From Serilophus lunatus (lineage: Eukaryota > Chordata > Aves > Passeriformes > Eurylaimidae): a stretch of DNA of 64,000 nt. Below, piece after piece: positions 12,677 to 26,285 of this stretch (position 1 is its first letter; each line of letters opens with the position of its first letter). The notes beneath the pieces were generated by a model. The model was not told where the DNA came from. It was given only the letters and a program-made list of their open reading frames with translations, and ran no database searches. Made by a program: the position numbers and the translations under genes. The DNA is taken from NCBI GenBank assembly GCA_013399895.1, contig VXBA01005117.1, positions 708,282 through 772,281 of the forward strand, in the 5' to 3' direction.

Positions 12677-15600
12677 GAAAGAGACTTGTGGGAGTACAAT
12701 GAGTTTATATTCAGTAGAAAATGACAAACACTCAATAGCCATTCTTTTCCAGTCTGTCCTTCAGATGACAGCAAAAAGATGGCTGTAATGTATTTTTTGC
12801 TTCCATTTCTTGATGTGTGTCAAAGGCCATTGTGGCCTAGGAAAGAAAACACCCTCAAAGCCTGTAGCCTCTAAGTTAAGCATTATTTAGGCAGAGATAG
12901 AGCTGATCTTGTTAAAGCTTAAAAATAGTGTTATTCAGAATATTTCTGTGATTTGTAAATCTGTATAAACACACATACAAAAAAAGAAAACATAGATCAA
13001 GATTTTAGCATTTCTCATTGCTCAGAGTGGAAGATCCTTTTCTGAGTTTAAGCTGCTATACATAGTTTTACCAGTAAGAAGAAGGGTTAAAATGAGTTTG
13101 GGTATTGTATTTCACAGTAGTCACTGGAGCAAAATTAAGTCCCAGCCAGCTAATCTTTGAAGAGCAGATTCTTCTTGCCTTCTCATATATAAGAAGATGT
13201 TACCTGAGCATGACTTATGATTAATTTATTTCAAGACTTGTATCACCCTCAAGTGGCTTCTAAAGTAACAAGGCAACTAAAATATCAAGTAGCATCATAT
13301 TCATGTTCAATATTCAATTGTTGTATCTGATAATTATTATTAAGAGACCTTGTTTCTAAAAATGACTTTATTAAAGTTTATATGACATTACATATTGGAA
13401 GGACATAAAATGTACTCAGTTTAAGTTGAAACAAGAATTAGAAATGACTGATACTCTGATTTATAAGAACTGAATTTCAGAGCATTTTTACAGTATAAGA
13501 ATGCCAAAGTAGATATTCCATCTAGTGACTTCCTTGCTGCGTCTTTTCTACTCTCTTCCCAAGAGAAAAAAATTGCATGGCTTTACTCTTTTAAAATGAG
13601 TCAAGGAAGAAAGAGTTGTGTGCAAACACATTATTTTAATACACAATTTATCTTCTTTTATTCTGGGTTTGATCATTATGGATGGAGATGTCTTGACATC
13701 TGGTACAATTTTTTTCAGTGACATATCAACCAAACTATGATTCCTGCATTAAAGAAATTCAAGTCTACTTATATATACACACTTCTTCTGTTCAATGGAA
13801 GAGTTTGCTAGTACCATGCAGAACATGTAAACCTACTTTGTAAGTTGCTCATGGTTGTATATAATTAGAACTTGGATTTATAGAAAGGCTAAGGCACCAC
13901 AAAGCTCGTGGTAACCACACAACAAAACAAGGAAGGTTAATTTCTGCCCTTAATATTTTGTAGATTCCCCAAAGCCATTCATGTCATAAATAGCAGAAAG
14001 TTGCTAAGACTTTAAGTATCTGACTCCAGAGTTGTGTAGAGGTATTGTAAGGACAGTGAGAGAAAAAAACAATTGGTCCAGGGAGCGTTGAGATAAAACC
14101 AAGTCTTATCACTTCTGTTGTACAGACAAAAACAACTTGAATTGTGGAGTTTCTCTTCCCTTAAGGATCTTCCCTTCTCACTCCAGTCCTGCCCTCAGCT
14201 GCTGTTGGGCTGTCCGTTTATTCTTTCCAGCACCACTTAAAAATAGGAGAACATGGACCAGAAAGCAGCATGTGCTGAGAACATGAACCTTTGTCAGAAA
14301 ATGTAGCTGAAAAAGGGAGGAAAGGGAGTTCAGAAACCCAGAGTGCTGGAGTGCTCTTGCAGCTTCCCTTCCACTCATACATAGCTACACCTTACACAGA
14401 TGGAAATAGAAAGCAGATTAATGTACAGATCCTCTCATAGTGATTTTTCCTTTAAAGTGACTGGTTCACTACAGGCAAAATATCCTTTTTTTTTCTTCCC
14501 CTAGTGTTTTTATCTTTAGTCTTATTTATTTTTGTAGAGTATTGACTTGTCATTTATATGACAAGCATTTATTTTTTTCCATAAAAATCACCCTTTCCAG
14601 TATGTTTAATCTCTGTTACTTTATTAAGTAATCTATTTTTAAAGAATTAAATTAAAAACTAAAGTCAAGAATTATTTGCAGACCCATACTTAAGCAAGGA
14701 GCTACAGCAGGATTAAGCAATTCCATGGATACTACAAAGCAAGTCCTGCAGCTATGAAACCATATGTGGTATCATATCATTTCACCCTTGTGGAACAGCC
14801 TGAGTCTGCCCCCAAACTAGGCATTTTGAGCCAAGTTTTATTGATTTAATGCCTGCCAAGCCATTGAGGGCTGTATTATCTTAATCAACAAAAGTAGCAG
14901 TAATCTTAATTTTTGAAAGCAGTTAGGATGTTTTCTCCAATAGATATAAAGATACATAATAGTAACTAGGTTGTAAACGACACAGATTGGAAATAATTAA
15001 ATCTAACACAGATGCCTTATTCCCCATATCGTTCTCTAAATAAGGCTAAAGTGTGTAAGGCAGTCATCTATGTGAAAAAGAGGCAGGAGAACAGCAATAA
15101 AACAAGATGGGGGATATAAAACCAGGAAACAGGTAGTAAATACGAGTTACTATTTTAAAGGCTCATGCAATTACTAAGGGGAAGAAAAAAATAGACCAGA
15201 GATATCAATAGTGAATAAAGTAAATAGGGAGGTTTTCAAAATTAATTGTGTTTGGGTTAAAAATAGCTTTGTAGAACCAATGTAAGAAATAATAATTATG
15301 CCAGGTTTTGAAATACAGCCCTCTCCAGCCCTGGTGAAATGGAAAGTTTGTCAGCCATAAATGGGGAGGATAAGAAGAAACATTTACTAAAAATACAGGA
15401 TGTAATCCTCTAGGCTAGGTGATATAATTTCTGGAGGCAAAGGAGAACTAACTGTGTTGCCCTGAACAAAATTAACATTAACATTAACAAGAAAACAAGG
15501 ATTGCACAAAAGATGAGGTCATAAAATTGCCCCAGTACTGAATAACTTAAAAGTCATGACTTGGGATTTATATATCAACTGGATTGATATTGATTCTAAG

Positions 15601-15944
15601 TAAAATAAAGGAACAGTTGAGTTGGGACTTTAAACATAGCTAATTATTGCCATGTTGATTCTTATATTACTTGTCTGGTTTTGTGGAATTTCTCTTTTCA
15701 AACTTTCTGTATTGCTTAATTCTGACAGGCTTGCAGACCTGTTCAGAACAGATAGTCACTATTATGATGTCTGGATTTCTCCGGTTTCTTTGTGATTGCC
15801 ATCTCTCATCACATGGAATAAGAGAGTATTTTTCAGATGAAGTTTAAATTTACTCCCTTATTGAAACCACTTTTAGGTTGTTAGTGGGTAGAAAACAAAC
15901 TATTGGGCTGTTTCTGAGTAATTGTATTTGCTGGAGACATACAG
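12677..15944. other. Noncoding DNA, no gene seen
   Basis: Frames of 61-66 codons only, none with recognisable content. It includes three perfect tandem copies of the hexamer ATTAAC at 15,471-15,488. A few GC-richer patches, for example around 14,160-14,380, contain a minus-strand frame of 66 codons that I do not recognise. Confidence 0.55.
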
Positions 15945-16240
15945 AGGTGTGGAGTCATATATGTGAAGTTTGCAAATGATACAATATATTTTTGGTAAGA
16001 AATGATGAGAACAGAGGGACACTAGCACAGAACAAGGGATGAGTTCAGTTGATGACCTGAGCGAAGAGCAGCACGCAAATGCAGCATATTCACTGTATCA
16101 ACCCATTCTTCCTCAGGGCAGAAGTTACAACTCCATTAATCTTCCTTCTTCTTTCCAGTACTTGTGGTCTTAAGAACGACCTGGAGCACTTAATTAAATG
16201 GTCACAAATGAATATTGATAAGCATAATGATATATATTTT
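15945..16240 (+). mobile_element. Eroded LINE (CR1-like) reverse-transcriptase remnant
   Basis: Two blocks resemble the CR1 reverse transcriptase. The first (about 15,945-15,990) reads G-V-x-x-V-K-F-A-N-D-T, matching the CR1 motif around S-K-F-A-D-D-T, the catalytic D-D box with its first Asp changed to Asn. The second (about 16,169-16,235) reads L-K-N-D-L-E-H-L-I-K-W-S-Q-M-N-I-D-K-H-N, matching the thumb pattern DL-x2-L-x2-W-x3-N-x2-K-x-N that follows in CR1. In an intact CR1 the gap is roughly 15 codons. Here it is about 170 bp, so an insertion or a rearrangement would be needed. Stops and frame changes show it is dead. Family assignment is tentative. Confidence 0.42.
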
Positions 16241-17271
16241 AAAACGAGGGCCACACATTGTGCTTGCAAAGTTGGAGTTCTTATGTAGAAATACAATAAG
16301 TTAAAAAGGGGTTTAATTGTCATTTTGAGTGAATATACATTTGAAATTCACTTCAGGGTTCACAGGAGAAGTACACCCCAAGAATGAGTAATCTAGAAAA
16401 GAAAAATAAAGGAGAAAGAAAATTTAGGTAATTAAATATTTTACTGTTTTCCTTGACTGTGCTAAAAGTACCACAATTCAAAAGGAATACTAAAATAGTC
16501 TTGTTACAACAAAGGAAATATATCCAAATATATCCAGAATTTGGAATATCAAGTCTTTTGTTGCAAAGGGTGGCCTTATCCAAGAGGAATTTGAGAGATT
16601 TTCTCTCTCTTGGTAAGTGCTTATGCATGGATATATTTGGATGTGTGAGGCATGATGATCCTTCTATCCAAAGGCTGCTCACTGAGGTTACAGACATTCC
16701 CTGCCTATTTAGGACAGGATTTTCCAGCAGTCTGACAGACAATGCAAAGATGTAATTTCATATCATTCCGAATGTTTGATGTGAGTTGGAACAGCTTCCT
16801 AAGAAGTGCATGATTTAATTCAGCTTTTCAGAAGAAATCTTCAACCTGTGTGTACTGAGGACTCACTCTGAATTTTTTACGTGGTCTATGCGTCTTCCTG
16901 GGGCATTTCATGACACTCTCATAGCACTTAGTTTCACAAAAGCATAACATTCAATAGTCTTATTTTGTCATTCAACCAATCAGAATTTAATATTTTTTCA
17001 CTTTCTGTAGGAATATTATTTTACCATGACTTGCTAGATTGTTTTCTCCTTTCTGAAACATCATGGGTTTTTTTTTCCCAAATGAGGATGGAATGGTAAA
17101 TTGTGGGTGCTGCAGAGAGGGAATTACTGCTCAGTGTGACTGACTCCTTGGTCCCTCCTGCTCAGGGCAGAAAAATTCTTTCTTTGGCCTTTTCTTTGAT
17201 ACGATAGAACTCTCTTTAAGCTCTTGGTTTTCCAATTTTGTATTATTCTTTTCTTCTTCTGTGTGTGATAG

Positions 17272-17336
17272 AGTTCACCACACGTGGATGAACAAATTTC
17301 CTGCCATCGATGAGGTTTTCGGATATCAGTGGTCTG
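17272..17336 (+). other. Candidate short exon, hemopexin-repeat-like (unproven)
   Basis: A pyrimidine-rich tract (about 17,235-17,262) ends in ATAG and is followed by 65 bp open in one frame, then GTAGGC as a weak donor. The 21 whole codons read V-H-H-T-W-M-N-K-F-P-A-I-D-E-V-F-G and onward. 'FPAIDEVF' resembles the start of a hemopexin blade (FP-x-I-D-A-A-F). If the frame is read through without splicing, the next residues G-R-L-Y-L-F also fit the blade pattern before a stop. No flanking hemopexin blades, cysteines or protease domain are visible, and the splice phases are unequal (2 in, 1 out). Chance is the simplest explanation; an old pseudo-exon is the alternative. Confidence 0.15.
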
Positions 17337-17983
17337 GTAGGCTTTATTTATTTTCTTTTTCTATTCTGTTACTGGTTTTTTAGAGGGTTTTCTGAGAATT
17401 CTGAGTTTTTTTTGTAATTGAGGTTGTTGTTAGAGACAAGTCAAAAGATATGCATGAATAGGTGATGTACAGGGGGTTGCCTTCAAAAGTCTAAACGCCT
17501 TTGTGTCTCATGTAGGGGCCTAGTCTGTAAAACTTGTCTGGAAGTGATCTGCAATCAGCGAATATGTTCTCCAGAGAATAATCGAGCCTATATATTTTAA
17601 GAAGGAATTAATTATCTTCCTGTAATTGATGTTGCAATAAATTGATATTTTAGATTTAGACTTCATCCTTTCTAGTGGTTAAAATTAGGTGAATTAGATG
17701 CTACTTAATGCAATATAAAAGTGTAATAGTATATTTATTCTATTTGAAATATTACTAGCTTAACATTAGGCTACAGATAAGTGACACACACCTCTTTTTT
17801 TTATTTAGGCTATCTGATTTGCTTTTCAGGAATCGCAGAGTTACCATAGCTGTATCATTAGATTAGGAATTGCAACATAATTTGGGCCACACAGAGAACA
17901 AAACCATTACAGCAGCTCTGTAGTTATTATATGGGAAAATGAAAATGGCTTTTTTGAGCAGCATCATTACTCATAAATGCTTT

Positions 17984-18005
17984 CTTTGTATTATCTTTGT
18001 ATTAT
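17984..18005. repeat. 11-bp tandem duplication
   Basis: Two perfect adjacent copies of CTTTGTATTAT. Probably a replication-slippage event; no function suggested. Confidence 0.85.
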
Positions 18006-20063
18006 TTTTCTCTTAGAATGAATAACAGTTAAGATCAAAACAATTATGCTAAATGTTGAAAGTAATTGTACCTTATCTATTCTCAGACACAAGATTTATA
18101 ACAGATAATAAGAACATGATCAAAATACAATTACACATGCAATTTGTTTTTATGTACATGGGTTTGTGTGATAAAAAATTTTTTTCGTTGATTTTGTTTG
18201 GTTGGGGTTTTTTAATGTCCACTACTATAAGGATAAGCTGCATTAAAAAATGGCATTTATGAACTGCAGTTCATGTTTTAGTAGGAAATATTTCATCCTC
18301 ATAAAAAGTGAAGCATGAAGTTCTGCTGTTATAATTTGGAAGCTCTAACCCTCAGGTTTGGCTAATACTTTTCCTTCTTTGGGAGACATAAGATATTCAT
18401 ATAGTGGAATCAATCCATCATTAATAGGAAATTCTCCTGCCAGAACAGGTCATGTGGCACTAGATGAGAAACTATAACAAAGTTTGAACTATGGAGGGTT
18501 AAGATTTAGTGCTTGGATATTTGTTTCCTGTCTTGTCATTGCATATGGAACAATGTGCCAATGAACATTTAAGAATGCCGGGATGGCAAGAGGGAGTTCA
18601 CTATGAGATAAAGTTTTTGTGGCACATGCAACGTTCACTCAACTTTGACATGTTGTTACAACTTTGGTTTGGAGTCCTTTGGCACAGACTTCCAAGTGAT
18701 ATTAGAGAGAAGATTGCAGAATTTTAATGTTCAGATCCTGTGCTCAGCATGATCCGAGTTATCTATAGAAACAAACATCTTAGAAAGAAAAGATGTCTAA
18801 TATTCTCAAGATTAAGTTTCTCCTTTGATGCAAAAAGCTATGCATGTTTGGTGATGGTGAGGAGGAAGGGTTACCCATTAACTGATGATAACACTATTTC
18901 TTCTTCTAACTAACCTGTGCAACTAGATTTCTCATTTAAAACTTGAATTTTAAAAATTTTTAATGTAATCTAAGGGTGTATATAAAAATCTATATTACAG
19001 AATGGATTAATGTATCTTTTAGTATCATAGTTTTCTTCCTAAAGTGGTGTCATTTCTGTGAGCAGGTGAGTGTGATGTCAAAATTCTATCCAAGAAATAA
19101 CACTATTATCACATTCTATGGGAATTCTCTGCGCTTCCCAAAACATGATGATTTTGCTGCCTACTACCTGCCTATTACTTTTTCTTTACCTCTATCCTGA
19201 TTTTTTGTACTAACCATCCACCTCATTTTCACTGGGATATCACAAACAATGGATAAACTGTGAGTATGTAACTCTGCCTGCTTGTTTTCTTGTACAGCAG
19301 AGGTAAAGGTTGAGTATGCACTTGAGCTTTTCTATTTCTTTTCAGCACTTTCCTGCTATCAAAGTTAAATAGCTGTACTCCAACTCTAAGCATGAACTTC
19401 CTGTTAAAAAAGTAGAAGTAACTGCTAGGTAGGAAGAGCTAACTTACTGGATGTCAGAGTTCCCTTGACGGTGCTAAACTTTAATGGAGGATGAGTGGCC
19501 TCTATTTTTCCATGCTGAGATTCCTACCTATTTTGTCTGCTCAGACTGACAGGTCTGAAAATGAATGATTTTTCTTCAGCCATGATGGATACCATTTCTA
19601 GACATATTGTAGCATAATGGACAAATAACTTCTCTTAAAGACTTGTCATATAATTTTAAGGAAAAAAAATTGTACCCAAGACAGACATTTCTATCTATAT
19701 CCTCTGGGAATAATGAGACCTTAGAGCAGAGTCTAAGGCTAAGAGTTGGTTCAAAATACGATGATGTGATGTGCCCTTATCTTCTCTTACAGATAAGACA
19801 GGCAGACTGTTTCTTGCACAGAAAATCAAAGAGCAGACTGTAAAATCATGGGAAATAAAAAGCGACAACTGAAATATTTCCTTTCCTTTGAAAAATATTT
19901 CTTCTAGGAATTCCTTTTTATTTTCCTCTCCTTATTCCTTGGTGACTCCCACTTGTCTAAATTGTAGCGACCATAGTGGAATCACAAATGATTCATCTAA
20001 GTATGAAAAATATAAACCTCCATATTTATTCCAAATATTGTTGTTGTTAATAAGCTATCTTGG

Positions 20064-20075
20064 AAAAAAAAAAAA
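20064..20075. repeat. A homopolymer (A12)
   Basis: Uninterrupted run of 12 A. No retrocopy body recognised upstream. Confidence 0.85.
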
Positions 20076-22167
20076 CAAATGCTCAACCACTTGCTGGCTA
20101 ACAATGAGAGCACAGACCTGGAATGGTAAAGGTGCTCCTGGTGGGCTCCAAGAGCTCTTTGCACCTACAGTAAAGGGTCATTGATACATGCTGAAAGCGC
20201 TGCCGTGGGAGGAGATCAGAGGCTGTTAATTTGGGATGACTGAGATATGTCCAAAATGCCACAGTCCTTAACATTTTGATATTTTCCATGTAGAAAAGGA
20301 CCTCCTAGGCAACAGTTTAGAGAAGGGTAAAAAATAGACTCAGGGAAGATGTAATATAAAAATGAATCTGAAAAAATAAAGACAAAAGATTGGCATCTGT
20401 CAAACATCATTGAGCACATAAAATGTTAATCATAACAAAGCATGTAATTCATTTTAAATCTGCATAGCAATACACATAGAGAACATTATAAAGTAAAGCA
20501 TGTAATCAGTATTGGGGTCCATGATGCTTGTGCGTGACAATCTGTCACTCTGCTTATTTGCTTTACTAATTGCTATATGGAAATGATTGGTTTTTTATTC
20601 ATTAACAAGAGAGTCCTGGTTATTTCTAAGTCTCTCAAGGTTTCACAATTGCTTGTTACTGCCTCACCTTTTTTGAGGATATAGAAAGATTGGCCTGTTT
20701 TCTTCACTGGCAGTGAGTAGGACTCATCTTCTGTAGATGATACAACAGTGTCTGCAGAGGTTCCAGGGTGACTTGGGTCTGCAGATTTGTGTAGATTGAC
20801 ACAAAGTTATGAATAGTCTTTTTATTTGGCAAATATATTGGATTATGCATACAGAAAAGTCAAATAAAATTCCAAAACTACATTTCAAAGCTTGAAGAGA
20901 AACATACATAAAGTCTTTTATCAAAATTTATTTTTTTTGAAATAACATTTCATCTGGAAAGCTGGCTAAAACTAAATAGCAGGTTTTAAGGTTAAAATAT
21001 ATAGCTAAAAACAAAGCTTCATTTGACTCAAAACAACATCTGTTGTTTGTTCTAAGCAAACTAGAAATTGATTGACCTAGAATTGATTAAAAATTGTAGT
21101 CTCTCACCAAGCCAAAAACTAATAACAATTTTTTTCACAATCTAGGGAAGTACATCTTAGCATTATATACTGAAATATCTGAGCTGTGTGGGAAATCATA
21201 TTACAAAATCCCTATTGACATTTATGAGGAAAATTACTGTTTTCAGCCCCTAACCACTTCATATATGTCATTTCTCTGGAGGTAATATGATTTTTATTTA
21301 CTGGAAAAGAGTCTCTGATGAACAGACTGTAATTAATTAAATACATTAGTCTGTTTTGTTTAAAGGATAGACTTACAGGATGCAGGGTGGACCTGTTTCT
21401 AATATAGATGTGAGTGGCCCTAGCTCAGACTACTGTAGAACACAGAAAAATCCCACAAACGCCCCCACACAGACATACAAAAAGAACATAACAACACAAA
21501 TCATAGTTATTTATTCCCTCACTAATTGGTCAAAATACTCTTCATTTCAACGAGCTTCCTGTTTGATGTGAAAAAGGAATTGTAAATGGATTCCATAAAT
21601 CATTTTGCAGCCAAAGACCATGGTTTCCTAGGATTTATAAATCCTGGAGTGCCTAAGTTTTTTTAGAGTATATTTTCTACAATGTTAACAGGGATGTAAA
21701 AAAGGCAAGGCCAGAAGTTTCAAATTTTGCTGCCTAATTGCAGAAAATCCAACTGTGGCTGGGCACCTGGAGTGTTGCAAGTGCATGGTAATAGTGGAAA
21801 TCAAGTACTTCATTTAAAGGCTATTTGAAGGTTTATAAAACTCAGTACCAAGTGTCTGTAGAAAGGGATACACTGAGAATTAAAGAACATGAATTTCAGC
21901 TTTTATTGCTGTTTCTTAAATGACAGTGGAATTGTAGTTCACAAATTAAATCATTGACCACAACACTCATTAAAAGCCAATACTAAGGGAAATTATTGCA
22001 TTCTGGGACCTCAAGAAACCGGATCATTTCTGTATGCACAGAAAACAAATGCAATTTCTATGGCATAAACATCAATATTTTAAAACCACTACTGAGATGA
22101 AGTTCCTCAATTATAACTTCACTGTCTTACAATAAACTGTAAATCTCTGAAAAATATGTTGTTGGGG

Positions 22168-22186
22168 TTTTTTTTTTTTTTTTTTT
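22168..22186. repeat. T homopolymer (T19)
   Basis: Long T tract preceded by GTTGGGG. If it were the poly(A) of a minus-strand retrocopy, the body would lie to the right, at 22,187 and beyond. That sequence is AT-rich and unrecognised, so simple sequence is preferred. Confidence 0.9.
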
Positions 22187-25100
22187 ATAATACTGGAAAA
22201 TCGATTCTTCAAAATGCTACCAAAAGTACTAATGTTAACTAAACCTGTTTATATGATATATTCTTCTAAGCTTCTCGTAGCTAAAATGAGTTAACAAAAA
22301 TGCAAAGCAACTCTGATGGAGGACAAAAAAGCCAACTGACCGTGGTTGCTCTGGTAACAAATTGCCTTTCTCTGTGAGTGTGTGTAGGGATGCATGAATA
22401 TGAGACAGATATCTGTATATAGCTCATGGCAAGTTGCATATTTGTACACGTCCATTTACGTGTGCATCATTCCCTCTCTCAGATTCTTTCGCATGTTTTA
22501 TTACCCGTGGATCCATGTGGGTTTTTTTCCCCCTTAAATTTCATTAATCATCCTTGTAAATGGAATGCTTCCCTTGAGTGACATTTTTATGTTAAAATTA
22601 TATTATATTTGATTTGAAAAGCAACCTAATTAAGGTAGGCTTCCTGTAAGCTATTTAAGTCTCACCTCCCAGTGGAATCACGGAACATTTAGAAAAATAA
22701 TGAATTACATCTTATATAATCTTTATTGCTACTTTTTAGAATGAATAATATATTCAGTTTGGGTTGAAATAACATATCCCTAAGGTGCAATTCGTTTCCA
22801 CAAATTAGATTGGTCCCTCACATGCAAGATTATTAAGCATGAAGAAGAAAGTTATTGGGTTCCATATTCCCCTTAGGAATAGTATTTTTTCCTATTTTTT
22901 AAGTTTTAAATGTAGCCTGATTCAATAAAAATCTGCTAAATAGTTAAAAGAATGTTGCAGTTGCTTGGATTTACATATTAACCTTGGGTTTTTTTGCATT
23001 TTTTGTTTTGAGTACATGATTGATGTGTACAGCTCAAAGGGAAACACAAAGAACAGAAATACTACTGTGATTCTCTGTTTTTATAGGTTCTGAATGTAGT
23101 TTGAGTTCTTTTTCAAGCTTCACCCACCTCTTAATTGATTAAAAAACTCAGTGTGATTCACTCTGATTGTCAAAGAATGGTTGAGTTATTTCTAGAAAAA
23201 AAATGAGATTATACCAATAGTATGAAGTGGGGTGAAACATTTGATAGAGTTACATTTATTTATTTGTCAGTCTGATAGTTCCACTGGAAAAAAGTTGAAT
23301 AACAAGTTCTGTGATGAAACATAGACAATTATTTGCAAATGATGGAACAAAAAGATTTTTTTAAAAATCATTGCCTGAGACAGTCATATGGTTTTCAGTG
23401 TGTTCTCTTTATAATTACATTAAATAACCATTTGTTTCTTTTTCATGAAGCTGGAGGTATATATTTGTTCCAAGTCATTTTAATAGGCTAAGAAAAACAA
23501 ACACTTCTGCTCATAGCTAAAAAAAATCCACTCTAAGTTATATTTTACAAATGCAGTGCTGTTATTGTTTATACTAAATAAGTAAACTAGAAAAATGAAA
23601 AGTAGATAATGCAGCATTTCCTGTCACACTTGTTGATTCTGTTAAAGTATATTTGTTGAAGTAGTAAAAAGGCTATAGCTCATTTTAAGCGAGTGTATAA
23701 CTTTATATTAAAGTCCTGTTGAACTGGACAGTTAAAATTTATTAAACTAAAATGAATATGAAAAATATACTCCTTTAAGGTTTTATTTCTCTGAGAATTT
23801 TGTATCTTTCTTATTACTAAATGTCAATTTAGACTAATTTTCCAGAACTATATTGATTTGTATTCTATTACTAGCTGAAATAAATTCAGTTACTGAGTTT
23901 AACATCTACCCGTCCAATCTGTTCCATCCTACTTGTGTAGGATGCCCCAGTTTGGGTTCATCTGACATCAGAATGCATGTAGATAGATTTCCACTCTTAT
24001 GGCTAAGATTATACAAAACCTGATATAGAGGACAGCTAGAATTTTAAACCCCGTTTACACCTAGCCTTACTTATACCTAGACTGAAAGAAACAACTGATA
24101 AGAGCAGGGAAGACATAGTATATGTGAGATATTTTGTAGTTGCCATCCAAGCTAGAAAGAAGAGTTTTTAAATTAAGCAAAACTAATAAGCTGTCATTAG
24201 AATTTTTAGCATCTTTACAGATCAATACCGTAATACTTGGAATCTCTTTTTCTTCTTGGAACAAATTGTGTTTCTGTAGGGGAAGGTATGAACTTACTAA
24301 AGTCTCTTTGAATAAAAATTATTCTGATGGATAGAGAGATAAAAATTAATTGGGAGGCCAGGGCTCAACTGCTTCCTCCTTTATCTGGACTAGAGAACTC
24401 ACAAAGGTGAAGATGCAAGGTGGTCAAGCTCTCAAAGTGGCCCAGGGAGGGACATGGACTTCTCTAGTTAATAATTTGGAGAAGAAAACACAGTTCTCAA
24501 CTGAAAAATAATAGAAATGGAAAGGAGACATAAAAAAAGGTGAGAAATGTGGTTTTGAGGAAAATAATCTTATCATTTATAGTACATCTGCACACATAAA
24601 GAATGGAACAATAAGATGAATGGTACTCCTTTCTGGGTTTGAACATGGATTTGCTTTGCCTTTGGGTTTGGTGGTTTGATTTTTTTTTATTTTAGGACAA
24701 AAGTTGACAACTTTTTACCACGACTGGAGGTCTAATAGCTGTTATGAGGAAGAGCAAAATTTGATTTAATAAGAGGCTGATTTGTTTTAAGAAAACTCAT
24801 TGTGTGAAACAGTGAATCACGCTCAGGATATTGCTGCTATTCAAGCCAGCCACAGCTGCCGGTGATTTCAGAGAGTTCAGGTATTTGAGGAAGTGGAGAA
24901 TAGGGAGGGATGAGGTTATCTGGTGTGGCCTTTAGCGGGTCCTCTGGGTTAGAGCTTAATGAAACCTCTCCAGGTACAGTAGAACTTCAGTGTCATGAAA
25001 CCAAGTATGTCTGTATGGAGGATGTTCTGAAATGTTGTGACTTGTGAATTCTATACAGGTCTAAGTTAGAGAGAAGCAGGAAGTACACGAGTGGCAGAAT

Positions 25101-25201
25101 ATGTGTGCTTATTGTTATGTTTCCAGCCAGTTGGTTTTTTCACATGCTGCAACTAGGTAGAATGTGCAAAATTTGTGCACTGCTGACATAAATGTGTCCT
25201 G

Positions 25202-25239
25202 TAAGAGCTATCATGTCCTTTAAGAGCTATCATGTCTTG
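25202..25239. repeat. 19-bp tandem duplication
   Basis: The 16-mer TAAGAGCTATCATGTC occurs at 25,202-25,217 and again at 25,221-25,236, a period of 19 bp. Two copies only. The near-identity suggests a fairly recent local duplication. Confidence 0.85.
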
Positions 25240-26285
25240 GTGCCTCTCTAAATTCTGCTGTGTCTGAGGTAGTTTGCTGCAGCACTCTAATCCCAATGCT
25301 CCTAGAAGCTGTTCCACTTCCGATGAGATGCTCTGCCCTGTGGACAAACTAAGGCATAGGTCCAGAACACAGTGTCTGAAGACGGAATCCTGAATGCTTG
25401 GTACTTGTTGGTTAACATGCATGAGTGTACCTCTCTCCCTCTCTGGATTGCTTTTGATAAGAAAGCTGTTGGCATAATTTTACTGGTTTATTTGAATTTC
25501 CATTAATTGGATTTTGCTTCCAGGCAGACTCTTCACGAAGTCGTGTTGTCTGGAATTTTTCTAGTTTAGATTATGGACTATGAATTAGACAAGTATTCTT
25601 TGTACTAAACTTCTCATGGTTTAAAGTAGTTCACAAATTTTGTTTCACATTCAATTCCTCGAGCTCATAATGTTTTCCTTGTCCAGGATGATTCATCTAT
25701 GACAAGTGCCTATTCTCCAGAATCAGCAACTGTGAATTCAACTTCTCTATCTCTGTATCATGCTAAAACATCTTTGTACTTTAAAATTGCCAATGGTGTC
25801 ACTACAGGTCCGGCAAAGTGACGTGTGAAAGACAACACCTTGGGCACTGTTCAAGAAACAACTCTACTTAGAAAAGGAAAGAACTGGGGAAATGGAGAAC
25901 AGAGAGAAAATGAGATATAATAAAGGTGAACGTGGTTTTGGTTGCTGGATCCTAAATCTTTGAAAATACAGAAACCAGAATAGAATCCATAGTGGTGATT
26001 CTGCATAGCAGCTCAATCTGATTCCTCTGCCTGAGGAATCAGGCATTTTAATCAAAGACTAGATTATTTACAGTATCAGATTTTGTCACCATTCAATTGA
26101 CCAGGCATGAGGGTTACCTGGAATAATGTTTAGCTTGTGTAATGGCTTAATCTAATATTGCTGCTACTTCAGCTGTGGTCTCCTTTGAAGAGCTGTTAAT
26201 GACTGTGCTTTTTAATATAAACCTAAAATTCCTGGGAGAGTCTGAATTTCATCTTGTGTCAGAAAGTGTATATGAATTTCTCCCA

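Larger units (their letters stand above)
16241..26285. other. Ten kilobases of AT-rich noncoding DNA
   Basis: No gene is recognised. The largest frames are antisense to each other at 16,353-16,755 (129 codons minus, 100 codons plus), which suggests a low-stop patch rather than coding. Smaller items inside (a candidate exon at 17.3 kb, short tandem repeats, homopolymers) are listed separately. A stretch at 24.3-25.1 kb is slightly less AT-rich but carries no motif I know. Confidence 0.5.

Noticed and set aside
16353..16755. 129-codon minus-strand and 100-codon plus-strand frames on the same DNA
   Set aside because: Mutual antisense openness, AT-driven composition and no motif; a GTAAGT at about 16,615 has no good upstream acceptor.
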